Positions 25,901 through 39,800 of a stretch of DNA of 64,000 nucleotides are shown here, one piece after another. Within the stretch, counting starts at the first letter, position 1. The number at the start of each line of letters is the position of its first letter. The notes below the pieces were generated by a model. That model was not told the origin of the DNA, made no database searches, and was given only the letters and a program-made list of their open reading frames with translations. The stretch comes from Persicaria tinctoria (Eukaryota; Streptophyta; Magnoliopsida; Caryophyllales; Polygonaceae). A program made the translations under genes and the position numbers. The stretch covers positions 64,235,688 through 64,299,687 of the forward strand of contig JBANSL010000013.1 in assembly GCA_037127255.1 (NCBI GenBank). Reading direction: 5' to 3'.

Positions 25901-26062
25901 CCCGGGGTCTCCAACGGACCTTCCGGATTTGGGTGCGAAATCCTACTTTAAACTACAAATCTTCGGTTTCAAACCTTCAACCTGTACTCGGGGCGCAAGA
26001 TCCCAACGAGGGGTTTCATCCCTCGAAACGTAACTCGGGAATCATAATCCCGGGCCGTTACA
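22986..26062 (+). repeat. 5' LTR of element copy 2 (3,077 bp)
   Basis: TGTAAAGG start and GTTACA end. Carries the same CT-rich core (23286-24181), 18-bp tandem repeat (25359) and U5 hairpins (26007-26054) as the other LTRs. Confidence 0.94.
26007..26054 (+). promoter_or_regulatory. Paired U5-end hairpins, copy 2 5' LTR
   Basis: Same two 7-nt-loop hairpins as in copy 1, ending 12 nt before the primer binding site. Confidence 0.6.
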
Positions 26063-26066
26063 AAGG

Positions 26067-26078
26067 TGGTATCAGAGC
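26067..26078 (+). promoter_or_regulatory. Primer binding site, initiator tRNA-Met (copy 2)
   Basis: TGGTATCAGAGC, complementary to the plant initiator tRNA-Met 3' end, 5 nt after the 5' LTR. Confidence 0.92.
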
Positions 26079-29000
26079 TGAGGTTTTGCAATCCGAGTAC
26101 AATAGGTTGAAGAGGTTTTGAAAATCGCCTAATGATTTCAAATGGTTTTGGAAAATGTTTTAAAATGGGCAAAATGAATTTAATTGGACTTAAAACCTAA
26201 AATGAATAAAGGGGAAATAATCTCGTGGGTAGAGACCCAAGCGGTAGACATCCCTTATGGATGTAGAATTCGGGGAATAGTAGGCAAAATACTAGCTTTT
26301 ATTTACAGATGGGCCTAGAAGACTCCAAGGAACACCACGGAGCTTGGAGTGTTGAGTTAGGAGGCCGTGAGGTTTTGCCCCTCCGGTCAGTCGTCCCTCG
26401 AAGGACGACATAGATCGTCTCTATGCTTACGTTTATATATGTACATATATGCAATTGAGCTCGAGGGCGATCCTCCTCGAAGAGGATCATATTAATATTG
26501 TTGATTGCTTCCGTGATGAGTGCTCTATTGTGCTTAGGATAACGAACTAATCAGTATGCCTTGACTTGAATGATGTGTTGAATAACTGTGCAAACGGGAT
26601 AGTGGGAGAAAACCTTGTTTTTATGTAATCGGAATTCCTGTTTTGTCGAAATAACCCTTTCATAATTCAAATCCCCTGATGGTTCTGACTCTGTCATCCG
26701 CCCCACCAAAACATCTAGGCATGTTAGCAAGGGTCGAGAAGCATCCGCTCTCCTGTTTAGAGTCTTGTTTCGTATCCCACCATCGATGCTTCTATCGAGT
26801 CTCGTACCTGTGATTGGGGTCTTTCACGGGAAATTTGGGTCGGTCAACTAAATGCCTTCGGAAATCGTGTCAGATGTGAGGGTTACCTGAGTATGTTAGT
26901 GGGAGTGAGGATTTAAATCGTTTCGAGATAGAAGTGAGTTGTCTTATGGAGTCATCCCTTTCAATCCTCGTAATGGCCAACCATGTCTTCTTGTCACAAG
27001 AGTCTAAACACGAGTTCTACCCTCATCTCTCGGAAACGGCGTGAATGTCCTTGTGTCCTACCCAGCAAGTCATAATAGCGTCCCACGGGGAAACGAGGTG
27101 GTGAGTCGGTGATTGTCCTTAGAGAATTCTGTCAAGTTATAATGATAGCCTCTTTGTGATTTAATGACATGCTATATTGGTATAATTCAGCATGACTTTC
27201 CCGGTACATTGCATGGTTGCACTTATGAGTTGATGTATGTGTCTTATGTATTGAATTCCCATGATTATTGTCTCCCTATGAACTAGGTCCATGATAGTGT
27301 GTTCAACTCTCGTTGCATGTTTAAAACGTGAATTGGATGACTTAGAATGCTAGATTAACCTAATTGGACCTCATTGGTTGTGTACATGTTTAATGAGTAT
27401 TTCTAGTATCATGTAGGATATATACCTCCCAGTTATAGGCCCTCATATGATTGTGTGACGTCCTAGTCTTACTATGCGAATATGGTTGTATTAGCATGTT
27501 TGCCTCAATCCCGCAATATTATGACTTGCTTATGTGTGTATCTAAATTGAGTGATAAGTCGTGCATATGATATCCTGTGATGTTTGCTAGGTCTTGCATA
27601 ACTTATGCAACATATGTTCCATGTCAGTCTGTACATACATGTTCTTAGTCTGTCAAGCATGATTGGTGAATGAAATGATAAGTTGCTAGCTTGTTCTGCA
27701 CACATATAATTAAAGATGATTATATGAAAATGTTATTAATGCATAAATCGATATTCCTTGAGATAGGTGCATACTAGTGTGAAATAATGTGATGATATCT
27801 CTTGATTTTTATGTGTTTGCGTGCCATAATTATAAGGGCATCGTTGTAACTCTCGGGTTGTGATCTTCTCCTTGGTCTCGTCATCCCTAGTCATGGTCCA
27901 TGTCTGAACTCTTAAGGAAGTTGTGTCGTCCGCCCTTGTCTCTCCCATATCTTCGTAACTTCTAACCCTTCCAATCCTCCGATGAGCACCAACATGCAAG
28001 AAAGGACTGACGACCAAGTGGCACTATAGCGGCGCAACAGAAGTGTGATGGGTCCATGACCCATAGACCACAGGACTGACGTCGTCAAAAGTATACAAGG
28101 GACGAACACATTTGAAAGATGGTAGCCGCGTACGTGATTCTCTCAGATGACTCAAGGAATGACGTTCTTAATTCAAATCGCGGATTCTTCTATACTAATC
28201 GAAATTGATGTTGTGTGATAGGCCTAGAACTGACATAATTGAATGTGTGATGACGGATGTGCTGAATTGGTAGCAATGATTGCCTGACTAACTTGTTTCT
28301 ATGACGATGTGCCTTGGTGCTTGGTATACTGACTTGCTGGTGAGTAGGTTATGGTTTATATGTATGGGAGTGCTTTCTTCTTGAGCTGGAGTCGTGAGAT
28401 TCTTTGGTGAGACGGGTTGGAAAGTGGCAGGTGGATTAAGGTCCTCGGATTGGGTCATTGTTCATGTGAGATGGGGTGCAGAAATGATGCGTTAGCTTGG
28501 GTAGAGCCGAGTGAGTTGGGATGTGTCGAAGATAGTGGTCCGTGAGTATAAATGAACTTCTAGGTAGGTCTTAGGTGAGCAGTGGGGCTAGTATGCCGAG
28601 ATTTTGAGGTTGGGTGTGGGTAGAGGTAGTTAGGATAGTTCTAGAGGTGGATGGGCAAGCTAGGAGTTGATCGGGGGATTCTTGAAGGGAGGTGTTGTGA
28701 GACGGATTGGTGTGCTAAGGAAGGTGTCTAGATTTCTATGAGCGGAATGTGGGCGGTGTCAAGGATGATCAATTAAGGAATGTCCGAGGAATCGTAGAAT
28801 TTGGGACTGGGTGATGGGTGCTAAGAGTGGGGGCGATTTCGGTAAGGGGTGAGGTTGAGGAATTTCCTAGGAAAAGTAGTATGAGGTTGCTTGGGAAATT
28901 ATCGATCCGGGATATTAGGTTGTTCATATCAGGGTTGTTCGTGTGATGAGTATTTGGGGGTTGTTTAGATAGGATTGGTTATGCTTGGGGAATTTATGAG

Positions 29001-30776
29001 TGAAAGATCTCTAGATGCGTTGTTGGAGGATTTTGGCATAGGGAATGAATCGGGATTTATGAGTGGAGGTCATTGTGGCTATTAGGGTAATTGAGGATGT
29101 GAGATGAATCTTCGAGGAAAGGCTGGTAGCTATGCAATGATGTAGTTTAGATTCCTAGTAAGACTGGGCTTAAGGTTGAGATAGAGAGATTATGAGTATG
29201 GATTTGGGAACTAGGCAAAGCATAAGGTATTAAGGACGCTAGAGGATAAGAGATTTTAGAAGGTTGGTAAAGTTGCGGTACTTAGGAAATTCGGACGATG
29301 ATGTTATAGGAATTCGGTGAAAACGATGATTGGTACATAAGAGTTTAAGTGGTAGAGATTTCGAAGTTTAAGGAAGCATGATCTGAGGCAATTTGGGGAA
29401 ACATGCGGAGTTGAGGGAACTAGTCGAGGTAGAGTATGCTAGGAAGAGGATCTAGAGTGGGTCGGCTTGATGGTCATGGTGATTCGTGGTTGGGAGTACC
29501 ACTAGTTGGATTCTTAGAGGTGGATGGTTAGTGAGAGTGGTTAGTGGCGTGGGGAGTATGATTAAGTTAGCAAGGTGATTCACGATGTCTCTTTAGAAGA
29601 TGATAGTCGAGTGAAAGGTAGGACTTTAGATCGGGATGTCGAAGTGGATTGGCCCTTAGATGGCTTGATGGCATAGGAGTTGGGATACCTAGTAGTTGAT
29701 TTGGGGTATTCGGCCTTGATTTCGAGTGGGTATGAGACTAGAAAGGTTGTATGTGAGCAGGATGCAATGGTGTCTAGAACTAGTAGTGGTTTGGGGTGGT
29801 AGACCTCGGTGAATTTGATCTTAATGCAAGAGTTGATGGGTAGTGGTTGTGTCTTATCATGATTGATAGTTATAGGCAAGTTCTCTTGAGGATGTGATCT
29901 AGCGTACGCTTTACTTGGGGCCAAATGTGGTGCGAATTCTATGTTATAGACGATGTTGATTCTATGATGTATTGTCGTTGACAATAGTGAACTATTAGTA
30001 CTAACATAGTTATCCCCTGAACTCGATGGAATGCTAGTGTACGGAAGTACTTGGTTGTCTCTAATGTGATGACGCTTGGCAGTAGCATGAGTATGATGTG
30101 CTTACCTGATTGATATGATGTGCTTATCTGTTTGATATGACGGGTTTATCTGATTGATATGGTGTGTCACCTCTGTGAGATAATGTGATAAATCCTACCA
30201 TGGACGATACGATGCTAGATATATTATATTATACGACTGTACCTGACGTGTTTATGTGATGTTGTTAAACGTGAGATATGATTGCTATTATATATATGAT
30301 CCTTGATGATAGAAATGATGGAAGCTGAAGTATTGGAATTTGATTATGACTTGGAACCTAGGAAGAGAATATGGGATAAGCCCTTAGAGGCGGATGGTAG
30401 AATGAACTGAGAAGTTGGAAATGATTTTGGCTAACGTCGAACTTGAAATTTTGAATGGTGTTTCAAAAGAGACTAACTTGGATTTTAAGAAATTAATGTG
30501 ACTCTAGTTTTCATTATAACGCCCCATGAAGTGGATACTTGTATTTGAGTTATGATATGGCCAAAGAGTCGGAGTATGGATGTGGTAGGGGCCCATATTA
30601 CATTCTTACTACGGTCTATAGGAGATATTATGATCACGACATCGGTACTGTGAGGATCTCATAGGGGCACTTATGAGATACTTACGGGATCAATGGCATG
30701 ATCCTTGGACTCACTAATTTCAAACTTCATCTCCTATTTGAAAATGATTTTAGTCTCGGGGACGAGACTTGTTTTT
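26079..30776 (+). other. Non-coding interior of element copy 2
   Basis: Counterpart of the copy 1 interior: mixed sequence, then a C-poor segment (about 28331-30071), then a 22-bp minisatellite (30090-30177), then the gypsy-like 3' segment. No frame over 134 codons and no recognised domain. Confidence 0.75.
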
Positions 30777-30788
30777 AGAGGTGGATGA
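30777..30788 (+). promoter_or_regulatory. Polypurine tract of element copy 2
   Basis: AGAGGTGGATGA directly before the 3' LTR, as in copy 1. Confidence 0.7.
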
Positions 30789-33700
30789 TGTAAAGGCTCA
30801 GATTTTCAAATCCTAATTTTTCGGAAAAAGGAAATTAAAAATAAATTTAAATCGAATTAAAAGCTCGTTTAGCGGATTCCAACCGTAATATAAAATTTGA
30901 CGAACGATTTCCATCCTTTTACCTCGAAAATTGAAAATAATTATCAGATGGCGATATCCTTGTCGATTATAAAAATCTAATTGCTCGAGAGAACGAGAGT
31001 CGGAGAAACTAACATTTAATAACTAATTTAAAGATTCAAAATTCGCGTATTCAAGATTTAATTTCGGGTATTTGTTTACCCGGTTCCACACACAATGTTC
31101 ACCCACTCCCATCTCACTCACCATGCTCTTTCAAATCCACACCCCTCTCCCCGTCATTCACCATTCACCATCATCACCCATCCCTCTTCGCCTCTTCGTT
31201 CATCATCATTCACCATCTCCTGCTCTCTTTTGTCTTTCACCATTCCACGCCACCACCATCACCACCCCGCAACACTCCTTCATCTCCGCCTTCACCATCG
31301 CCTTCTTCGTCACCGTTGTTCTTCATCGCCACCACCACCGATTCCTCTTCCTCCACATTCCTCCTCCGTCCTTGTGAGCGCAGCAATAACAAGATCCATC
31401 GGAGGCACCACAAGCTGCAGCCACCACCAGTGGACTCCAGCAACGCCACCAACAAAGTCGCCGCCCGATTCGATCGCGAACCAAACTTTCGGTGAGTCGT
31501 TCTCCTTCGTTTTCGATCCAAACCACCTTCGGACTTTACCACCCTCCTCACCCATGTTCGACGTAGGTCCGACAAGCCATCGCGAGCCTCCGACGACGCC
31601 CAGACCTCCGATCGAAAGCTTCGAAGTCGCAGACACGTCGGTAAGCTCCTGAGCTTTCTATTCCTTCTTGATTCGAATTCTTGAATCCTTTCGATGCTTA
31701 GACTGACTGGGGGGTGAGCGAGAGCTGAGTGTGGGTAGTCGGGTGGGCTCGAGACCTCCGGCGAGAGCGTTTGAGTTGGTGTGAGCGAGCTGGGGCGAGA
31801 GCGGGAGCGGGCGAGGACTAGGATGAGCGGGCGAGCAGGAGACGCGAGCTGGGAGCGATGTCAAGCGTGGCAGGCGAGCTTGAGAGCGGGAGCACGAGAC
31901 GGAGGCGACGTCGAGCAGCCATGGTCGGCGGGAAGCTTCATTTGAAGAATGAAGATGAAGCTGATGTGGCATACCATGTGGGGCCACCTCCTGTTTTGTT
32001 ATATATAGAACCGGTTTGGGGATTATTTAGATGTGTTCGGTTCGGTTCGATATGGTTCGGGTTATCCGTTTATTATTTAACTAATTAACGGTAATTAAAA
32101 TATATTATAATAGTAATTGAGGATTTAAAAGATAAATTATTATATTTTGGGAGAATTATAAGAGTTGATTTATTAAATAAAAATGGTCGGGATTTTAGGG
32201 GATTTGGAAATAATTTATAAAAGTGTTAAATAAATGGTATTTAAAATATCATGTAATACTATTTGAGATTTAAAATATATTATTGGGACTTCAAGATTTA
32301 TAAAGAATTTGGAAAAGAAGTTCAAGGTTGGAAAGTAATCTAACAAATAAATTAAAAAGGGAATTCGGCGAGTATTTTAAGGGTCGGAATACTTAACTAT
32401 TTAACTGGGATTTGAAACGGTTTTGAAACTAACTTGGGAATAAGACTTATTCGATGACAAACTAGCATGATAATATGATCGTTTGACTAACGGTATGATA
32501 TGTATGACTAATAGCATGATATTGTGGTGATTTTTAGAAGAGATTAAATATTCGATTCTGCTGATGATAATGATATATATCCTTATGGAAAGTATGAGTA
32601 TGAAATAGTAATATGCGAATTTGGCTAAGTATGATAGGGAGGTTATTTTAAGTTGATAAGTTGGCAAGTTATGATGAATGGTATGAGATAAGAGATGGTT
32701 GATCGTGATGAACTGAAAGTATGGTTGATGCGAGCTTGTTCTTTATCTGCTTGTATGAATGTGTGTTATATGTGTTCAGAGTGGCTAGAGACATATACTC
32801 AGTGTATTATCATTATGTACTTAGGTGATACTCTGTAATCGTGACTACTGTGTGTTGGATTCTTCTTTTGCCGATCTGCTAGCCAGGTAAGTACCTCCGG
32901 GGCTTACTCAGTAACCAGTACCTCCTGCCTGATGTGTCATATAGTATGTAGGTGTTGCATATGCATAAGAGCATGTCATGTAGTATCATGCTTAGGAATT
33001 GCATTTACGAATGAGCATCCTTATTCTGTATGCGTTTGAATACAGAACGGCCGTTATCTGTGAGTCCTAGAGTCCTTGCTAGGGTCATAGGGCAGCCCAG
33101 CTTCATCGGGTGTTGTCCTCCTCGAGTCATTTATATATATCACGAGATACGAGATGGGCATGAGATATGATATGATGATGAGATATGATATGATGATGAG
33201 ATTTGATATGATTATAGCATCGAACTGGCCAGTCTCCACCTTGTCTGGAAGAGGGGTGGTGGTAAAAGAGGGATATACCGCTTGGTATTCGTTGTTAAGG
33301 CCTTCCTCAATATTCTGCACATATGAATTAGGAGCATGATAGTGTGGTTAATATTCCAGTACTACATGAAGGCATCCTTTATTCTAGGTATAGGCTTATT
33401 ATATGTCCTCAGCGCGGTCAGAGGACCCGCAGGCGGACTCTTGGCCTGACTTGGTGGTATAGTTTCAGGTACCCGATACACTTCTTGATTTTGTGCTGTT
33501 ATGACGAGGTCTATTCTTATGGCGGAGAGTGAGTGTTTGAAACCTGACTTCACCAGATTCATGCTTTTGGGATTTCTCCCTACTTACACTATGTTTTGAC
33601 CCGGCTCTGCCGTGGCACTGGTTGTATCATTTTCTGAACTTATGCCCTTTGCATGATAAATGATTTTCCGCGTTGTAAACTTAGGACAGGTACAGGGGTT

Positions 33701-33865
33701 TACCCCGGGGTCTCCAACGGACCTTCCGGATTTGGGTGCGAAATCCTACTTTAAACTACAAATCTTCGGTTTCAAACCTTCAACCTGTACTCGGGGCGCA
33801 AGATCCCAACGAGGGGTTTCATCCCTCGAAACGTAACTCGGGAATCATAATCCCGGGCCGTTACA
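30789..33865 (+). repeat. 3' LTR of element copy 2 (3,077 bp)
   Basis: Same length and, as far as compared, the same sequence as the other three LTRs; ends GGGCCGTTACA next to GTAAC. Confidence 0.94.
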
Positions 33866-33870
33866 GTAAC
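33866..33870 (+). repeat. Target site duplication of element copy 2 (right)
   Basis: GTAAC after TTACA; the monomer then continues TAATAAAACGTTATATTAAC, as at 39267. Confidence 0.93.
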
Positions 33871-36800
33871 TAATAAAACGTTATATTAACTAATAAATTC
33901 TTTTTAGACTACTCTAAGAGTATGTTTTGAATAAAACTCATATAAGTAGCGAATAAAACCTAATATTAAGTAATAAATTCTTATTATAATACTATAAGGG
34001 TATGTTTTTGAGGAAAACTCATATAAGTGTCTAATAAATGTTTAATAAAACATTATATTAAGTAATAAATTCTTATAATAATACTATAGGAGTATGTTTT
34101 GAGTAAAACTTGTATAAGTAGCTAATAAAACCCTATATTAAGTAACAAATTCTTATTATAATACTATATGGTTAAGTTTTGAAGAAAACTCATATAAGTA
34201 ACTACTAAAACCTTATATTAACTAATAAATTCTTATTAGAATGCTCTAAGAGTATGTTTTGAGTAAAACTCATATAATGAGCTAATAAAACCTTATATTA
34301 AGTAATAAATTCTTGTTATAATACTATAAGAGTATGTTTTTAGTAAAAATCACATAAGTAGCTAATAAAACCTTATATTAAGTAACAAATTCTTATTATA
34401 ATACTATAAGGGTATGTTTTGAAGAAAACTCATATAAGTAACTAATAAAACCTTATATTACCTAATAAATTCTTATTAGAATACTCTAAAAGTATTTTTT
34501 GAGTAAAACTCATATAAGTAGCTAATAAAATCTTGTATTAAGTAATAAATTCTTATTATAATACTATAAGAGTATGTTTTGAGTAAAAATCATATAAGTA
34601 GCTAATAAAACCTTATATTAAGTAACAAATTATTATTATAATAATATAAGGGTATGTTTTGAAGAAAACTCATATAAGTAACTAATAAAACCTTATATTA
34701 CCTAATAAATTCTTATTAGAATACTCAAAAAGTATATTTTGAGCAAAACTCATATAAGTAGCTAATAAAACCTTATATTTAGTAACAAATTCTTATTATA
34801 ATACTATTAGGGTATGTTTTGAAGAAAACTCATATAAGTAACTAATAAAACCTTATATTACCTAATAAATTCTTATTAGAATACTCTAAAAGTATGGTTT
34901 GAGTAAAACTCATATAAGTAGCTAATAAAACCTTATATTAAGTAATAAATTCTTATTATAATACTATAAGAGTATGTTTTTAGTAAAAATCACATAAGTA
35001 GCTAATAAAACCTTATATTAAGTAACAAATTCTTATTATAATACTATAAGGGTATGTTTTGAAGAAAACTCATATAAGTAACTAATAAAACCTTATATTA
35101 CCTAATAAATTCTTATTACAATACTCTAAAAGTATGTTTTGAGTAAAACTGATATAAGTAGCTAATAAAACCTTATATTAAGTAATAAATTCTTGTTATA
35201 ATACTATAAGAATATGTTTTGAGTAAAACTCATATAAGTAGCAAATAAAATCCTATATTAAGTAACAAATTCTTATTATAATACTATAAGGTTAAGTTTT
35301 GAAGAAAACTCATATAAGTAACTAATAAAACGTTATATTAACTAATAAATTCTTATTAGAATAATCTAAGAGTATGTTTTGAATAAAACTCATATAAGTA
35401 GCTAATAAAACCTTATATTAAGTAATAAATTCTTATTATAATACTATTAGGGTATGTTTTTGAGGAAAACTCATATAAGTGTCTAATAAATGTTTAATAA
35501 AACATTATATTAAGTAATAAATTCTTATAATAATACTATAAGAGTATGTTTTGAGTAAAACTTGTATAAGTAGCTAATAAAACCCTATATTAAGTAACAA
35601 ATTCTTATTATAATACTATATGGTTAAGTTTTGAAGAAAACTCATATAAGTAACTAATAAAACCTTATATTACCTAATAAATTCTTATTAGAATACTCTA
35701 AAAGTATGTTTTGAGTAAAACTCATATAAGTAGCTAATAAAACCTTATATTAAGTAATAAATTCTTGTTATAATACTATAAGAATATGTTTTGATTAAAA
35801 CTGATATAAGTAGCAAATAAAATCATATATTAGGTAACAAATTCTTATTATAATAATATAAGGTTAAGTTTTGAAGAAAACTCATATAAGTAACTAATAA
35901 AACGTTTTATTAACTAATAAATTCTTATTAGAATACTCTAAGAGTATGTTTTGAGTAAAACTCATATAAGTAGCTAATAAAACCTTATGTTAAGTAACTA
36001 ATTCTTATTATAATACTATAAGGGTATGTTTTGAAGAAAACTCATATAAGTAACTAATAAAACCTTATATTACCTAATAAATTCTTATTAGAATACTCAA
36101 AAAGTATGTTTTGAGCAAAACTCATATAAGTAGCTAATAAAACCTTATATTTAGTAACAAATTCTTATTATAATACTATTAGGGTATGTTTTGAAGAAAA
36201 CTCATATAAGTAACTAATAAAACCTTATATTCCCTAATAAATTCTTATTAGAATACTCTAAAAGTATGTTTTGAGTAAAACTCATATAAGTTGCTAATAA
36301 AACCTTATATTAAGTAATAAATTCTTATTATAATACTATAAGAGTATGTTTTGAGTAAAAATCATATAAGTAGCTAATAATACCTTATATTAAGTAACAA
36401 ATTCTTATTATAATACTATAAGGGTATGTTTTGAAGAAAACTCATATAAGTAACTAATAAAACCTTATATTACCTAATAAATTCTTATTAGAATACTCAA
36501 AAAGTATGTTTTGAGTAAAACTCATATAAGTAGCTAATAAAACCTTATATTTAGTAATAAATTCTAATTATAAAACTCTAAGAGTATGTTTTGAGTAAAA
36601 ATCTTATAAGTAGCTAATAAAACCTTATATTAAGTAACAAATTATTATTATAATACTATAAGGGTATGTTTTGAAGAAAACTCATATAAGTAACTAATAA
36701 AACCTTATATTACCTAATAAATTGTTATTAGAATACTCTAAAAGTATGTTTTGAGTAAAACTCATATAAGTAGCTAATAAAACCTTATATTAAGTAATAA

Positions 36801-39800
36801 ATTCTTGTTATAATACTATAAGAATATGTTTTGAGTAAAACTCATATAAGTAGCAAATAAAATCCTATATTAAGTAACAAATTCTTATTATAATACTATA
36901 AGGTTAAGTTCTGAAGAAAACTCATATAAGTAACTAATAAAACGTTTTATTAACTAATAAATTCTTATTAGAATACTCTAAGAGTATGTTTTGAGTAAAA
37001 CTCATATAAGTAGCTAATAAAACCCTATATTAAGTAACAAATTCTTATTTTAATACTATATGGTTAAGTTTTGAAGAAAACTCATATAAGTAACTAATAA
37101 AACGTTATATTAACTAATCAATTCTTATTAGAATACTCTAAGAGTATGTTTTGAATAAAACTCATATAAGTAGCTAATAAAACCTTATATTAAGTAATAA
37201 ATTCTTATTATAATACTATAAGGGTATGTTTTTGAGGAAAACTCATATAAGTGTCTAATAAATGTTTAATAAAACATTATATTAAGTAATAAATTCTTAT
37301 AATAATACTATAAGAGTATGTTTTGAGTAAAACTTATATAAGTAGCTAATAAAACCCTATATTAAGTAACAAATTCTTATTATAATACTATATGGTTAAG
37401 TTTTGAAGAAAACTCATATAAGTAACTAATAAAACCTTATATTCACTAATAAATTCTTATTAGAATGCTCTAAGAGTATGTTTTGAGTAAAACTCATATA
37501 AGTAGCTAATAAAACCTTATATTAAGTAATAAATTCTTATTATAATACTATAAGAGTATGTTTTTAGTAAAAATCACATAAGTAGCTAATAAAACCTTAT
37601 ATTAAGTAACAAATTCTTATTATAATACTATAAGGGTATGTTTTGAAGAAAACTCATATAAGTAACTAATAAAACCTTATATTACCTAATAAATTCTTAT
37701 TAGAATACTCTAAAAGTATTTTTTGAGTAAAACTCATATAAGTAGCTAATAAAACCTTATATTAAGTAACAAATTCTTATTATAATACTATAAGGGTATG
37801 TTTTGAAGAAAACTCATATAAGTAACTAATAAAACCTTATATTACCTAATAAATTCTTATTAGAATACTCAAAAAGTATGTTTTGAGTAAAACTCATATA
37901 AATAGCTAATAAAACCTTATATTTAGTAATAAATTCTAATTATAAAACTATAAGAGTATGTTTTGAGTAAAAATCTTATAAGTAGCTAATAAAACCTTAT
38001 ATTAAGTAACAAATTCTTATTATAACACTATAAGGGTATGTTTTGAAGAAAACTCATATAAGTAACTAATAAAACCTTATATTACCTAATAAATTCTTAT
38101 TACAATACTCTAAAAGTATATTTTGAGTAAAACTCATATAAGTAGCTAATAAAATCTTATATTAAGTAATAAATTCTTGTTATAATACTATAAGAGTATG
38201 TTTTTAGTAAAAATCACATAAGTAGCTAATAAAACCTTATATTAAGTAACAAATTCTTATTATAATACTATAAGGGTATGTTTTGAAGAAAACTCATATA
38301 AGTAACTAATAAAACCTTATATTACCAAATAAATTTTTATTAGAATACTCAAAAAGTATGTTTTGAGTAAAACTCATATAAGTAGCTAATAAAACCTTAT
38401 ATTAAGTAACAAATTCTTATTATAATACTATTAGGGTATGTTTTGAAGAAAACGCATATAAGTAACTAATAAAACCTTATATTACCTAATAAATTCTTAT
38501 TAGAATACTCTAAAAGTATGTTTTGAGTAAAACTCATATAAGTAGCTAATAAAACCTTATATTAAGTAAAAAATTCTTATTATAATACTATAAGGGTATG
38601 TTTTGAAGAAAATTCATATAAGTAACTAATAAAACCTTATATTACCTAATAAATTCTTATTAGAATACTCAAAAAGTATGTTTTGAGTAAAACTCATATA
38701 TGTAGCTAATAAAACCTTATATTTAGTAATAAATTCTAATTATAAAACTATAAGAGTATGTTTTGAGTAAAAATCTTATAAGTAGCTAATAAAACCTTAT
38801 ATTAAGTAACAAATTCTTATTATAATACTATAAGGGTATGTTTCGAAGAAAACTCATATAAGTAACTAATAAAACCTTGTATTACCTAATAAATTCTTAT
38901 TAGAATACTCTAAAAGTATATTTTGAGTAAAACTCATATAAGTAGCTAATAAAACCTTATATTAAGTAATAAATTCTTGTTATAATACTATAAGAATATG
39001 TTTTGAGTAAAACTCATATAAGTAGCAAATAAAATCCTATATTAAGTAACAAATTCTTATTATAATTCTATAAGGTTAAGTTTTGAAGAAAACTCATATA
39101 AGTAACTAATAAAACGTTTTATTAACTAATAAATTCTTATTAGAATACTCTAAGAGTATGTTTTTAGTAAAACTCATATAAGTAGCTAATAAAACCTTAT
39201 ATTTAGTAACTAATTCTTATTATAATATTATAAGGGTATGTTTTGAAGAAAACTCATATAAGTAACTAATAAAACGTTATATTAACTAATAAATTCTTTT
39301 TAGAATACTCTAAGAGTATGTTTTGAATAAAACTCATATAAGTAGCGAATAAAACCTAATATTAAGTAATAAATTCTTATTATAATACTATAAGGGTATG
39401 TTTTTGAGGAAAACTCATATAAGTGTCTAATAAATGTTTAATAAAACATTATATTAAGTAATAAATTCTTATAATAATACTATAGGAGTATGTTTTGAGT
39501 AAAACTTGTATAAGTAGCTAATAAAACCCTATATTAAGTAACAAATTCTTATTATAATACTATATGGTTAAGTTTTGAAGAAAACTCATATAAGTAACTA
39601 ATAAAACCTTATATTAACTAATAAATTCTTATTAGAATGCTCTAAGAGTATGTTTTGAGTAAAACTCATATAATGAGCTAATAAAACCTTATATTAAGTA
39701 ATAAATTCTTGTTATAATACTATAAGAGTATGTTTTTAGTAAAAATCACATAAGTAGCTAATAAAACCTTATATTAAGTAACAAATTCTTATTATAATAC

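Larger units (their letters stand above)
22986..33865 (+). mobile_element. Non-autonomous LTR retrotransposon (LARD-like), copy 2
   Basis: Second 10,880-bp element, same orientation and length as copy 1 at an offset of 19,631 bp. LTRs 22986-26062 and 30789-33865, primer binding site 26067-26078, purine tract 30777-30788. Interior motifs, short frames and minisatellite all match copy 1 position for position; I found no difference in the lines compared. No gag-pol. It is inserted in a type C monomer after AAGTAAC, and the empty paralogous site is at 39262-39266. Confidence 0.92.

Noticed and set aside
3355..33865. Both LTR elements as a single event copied by segmental duplication
   Set aside because: Target duplications differ (AAGAG and GTAAC), the insertion points are in different monomer types, and an empty site exists for each; independent insertions fit better.
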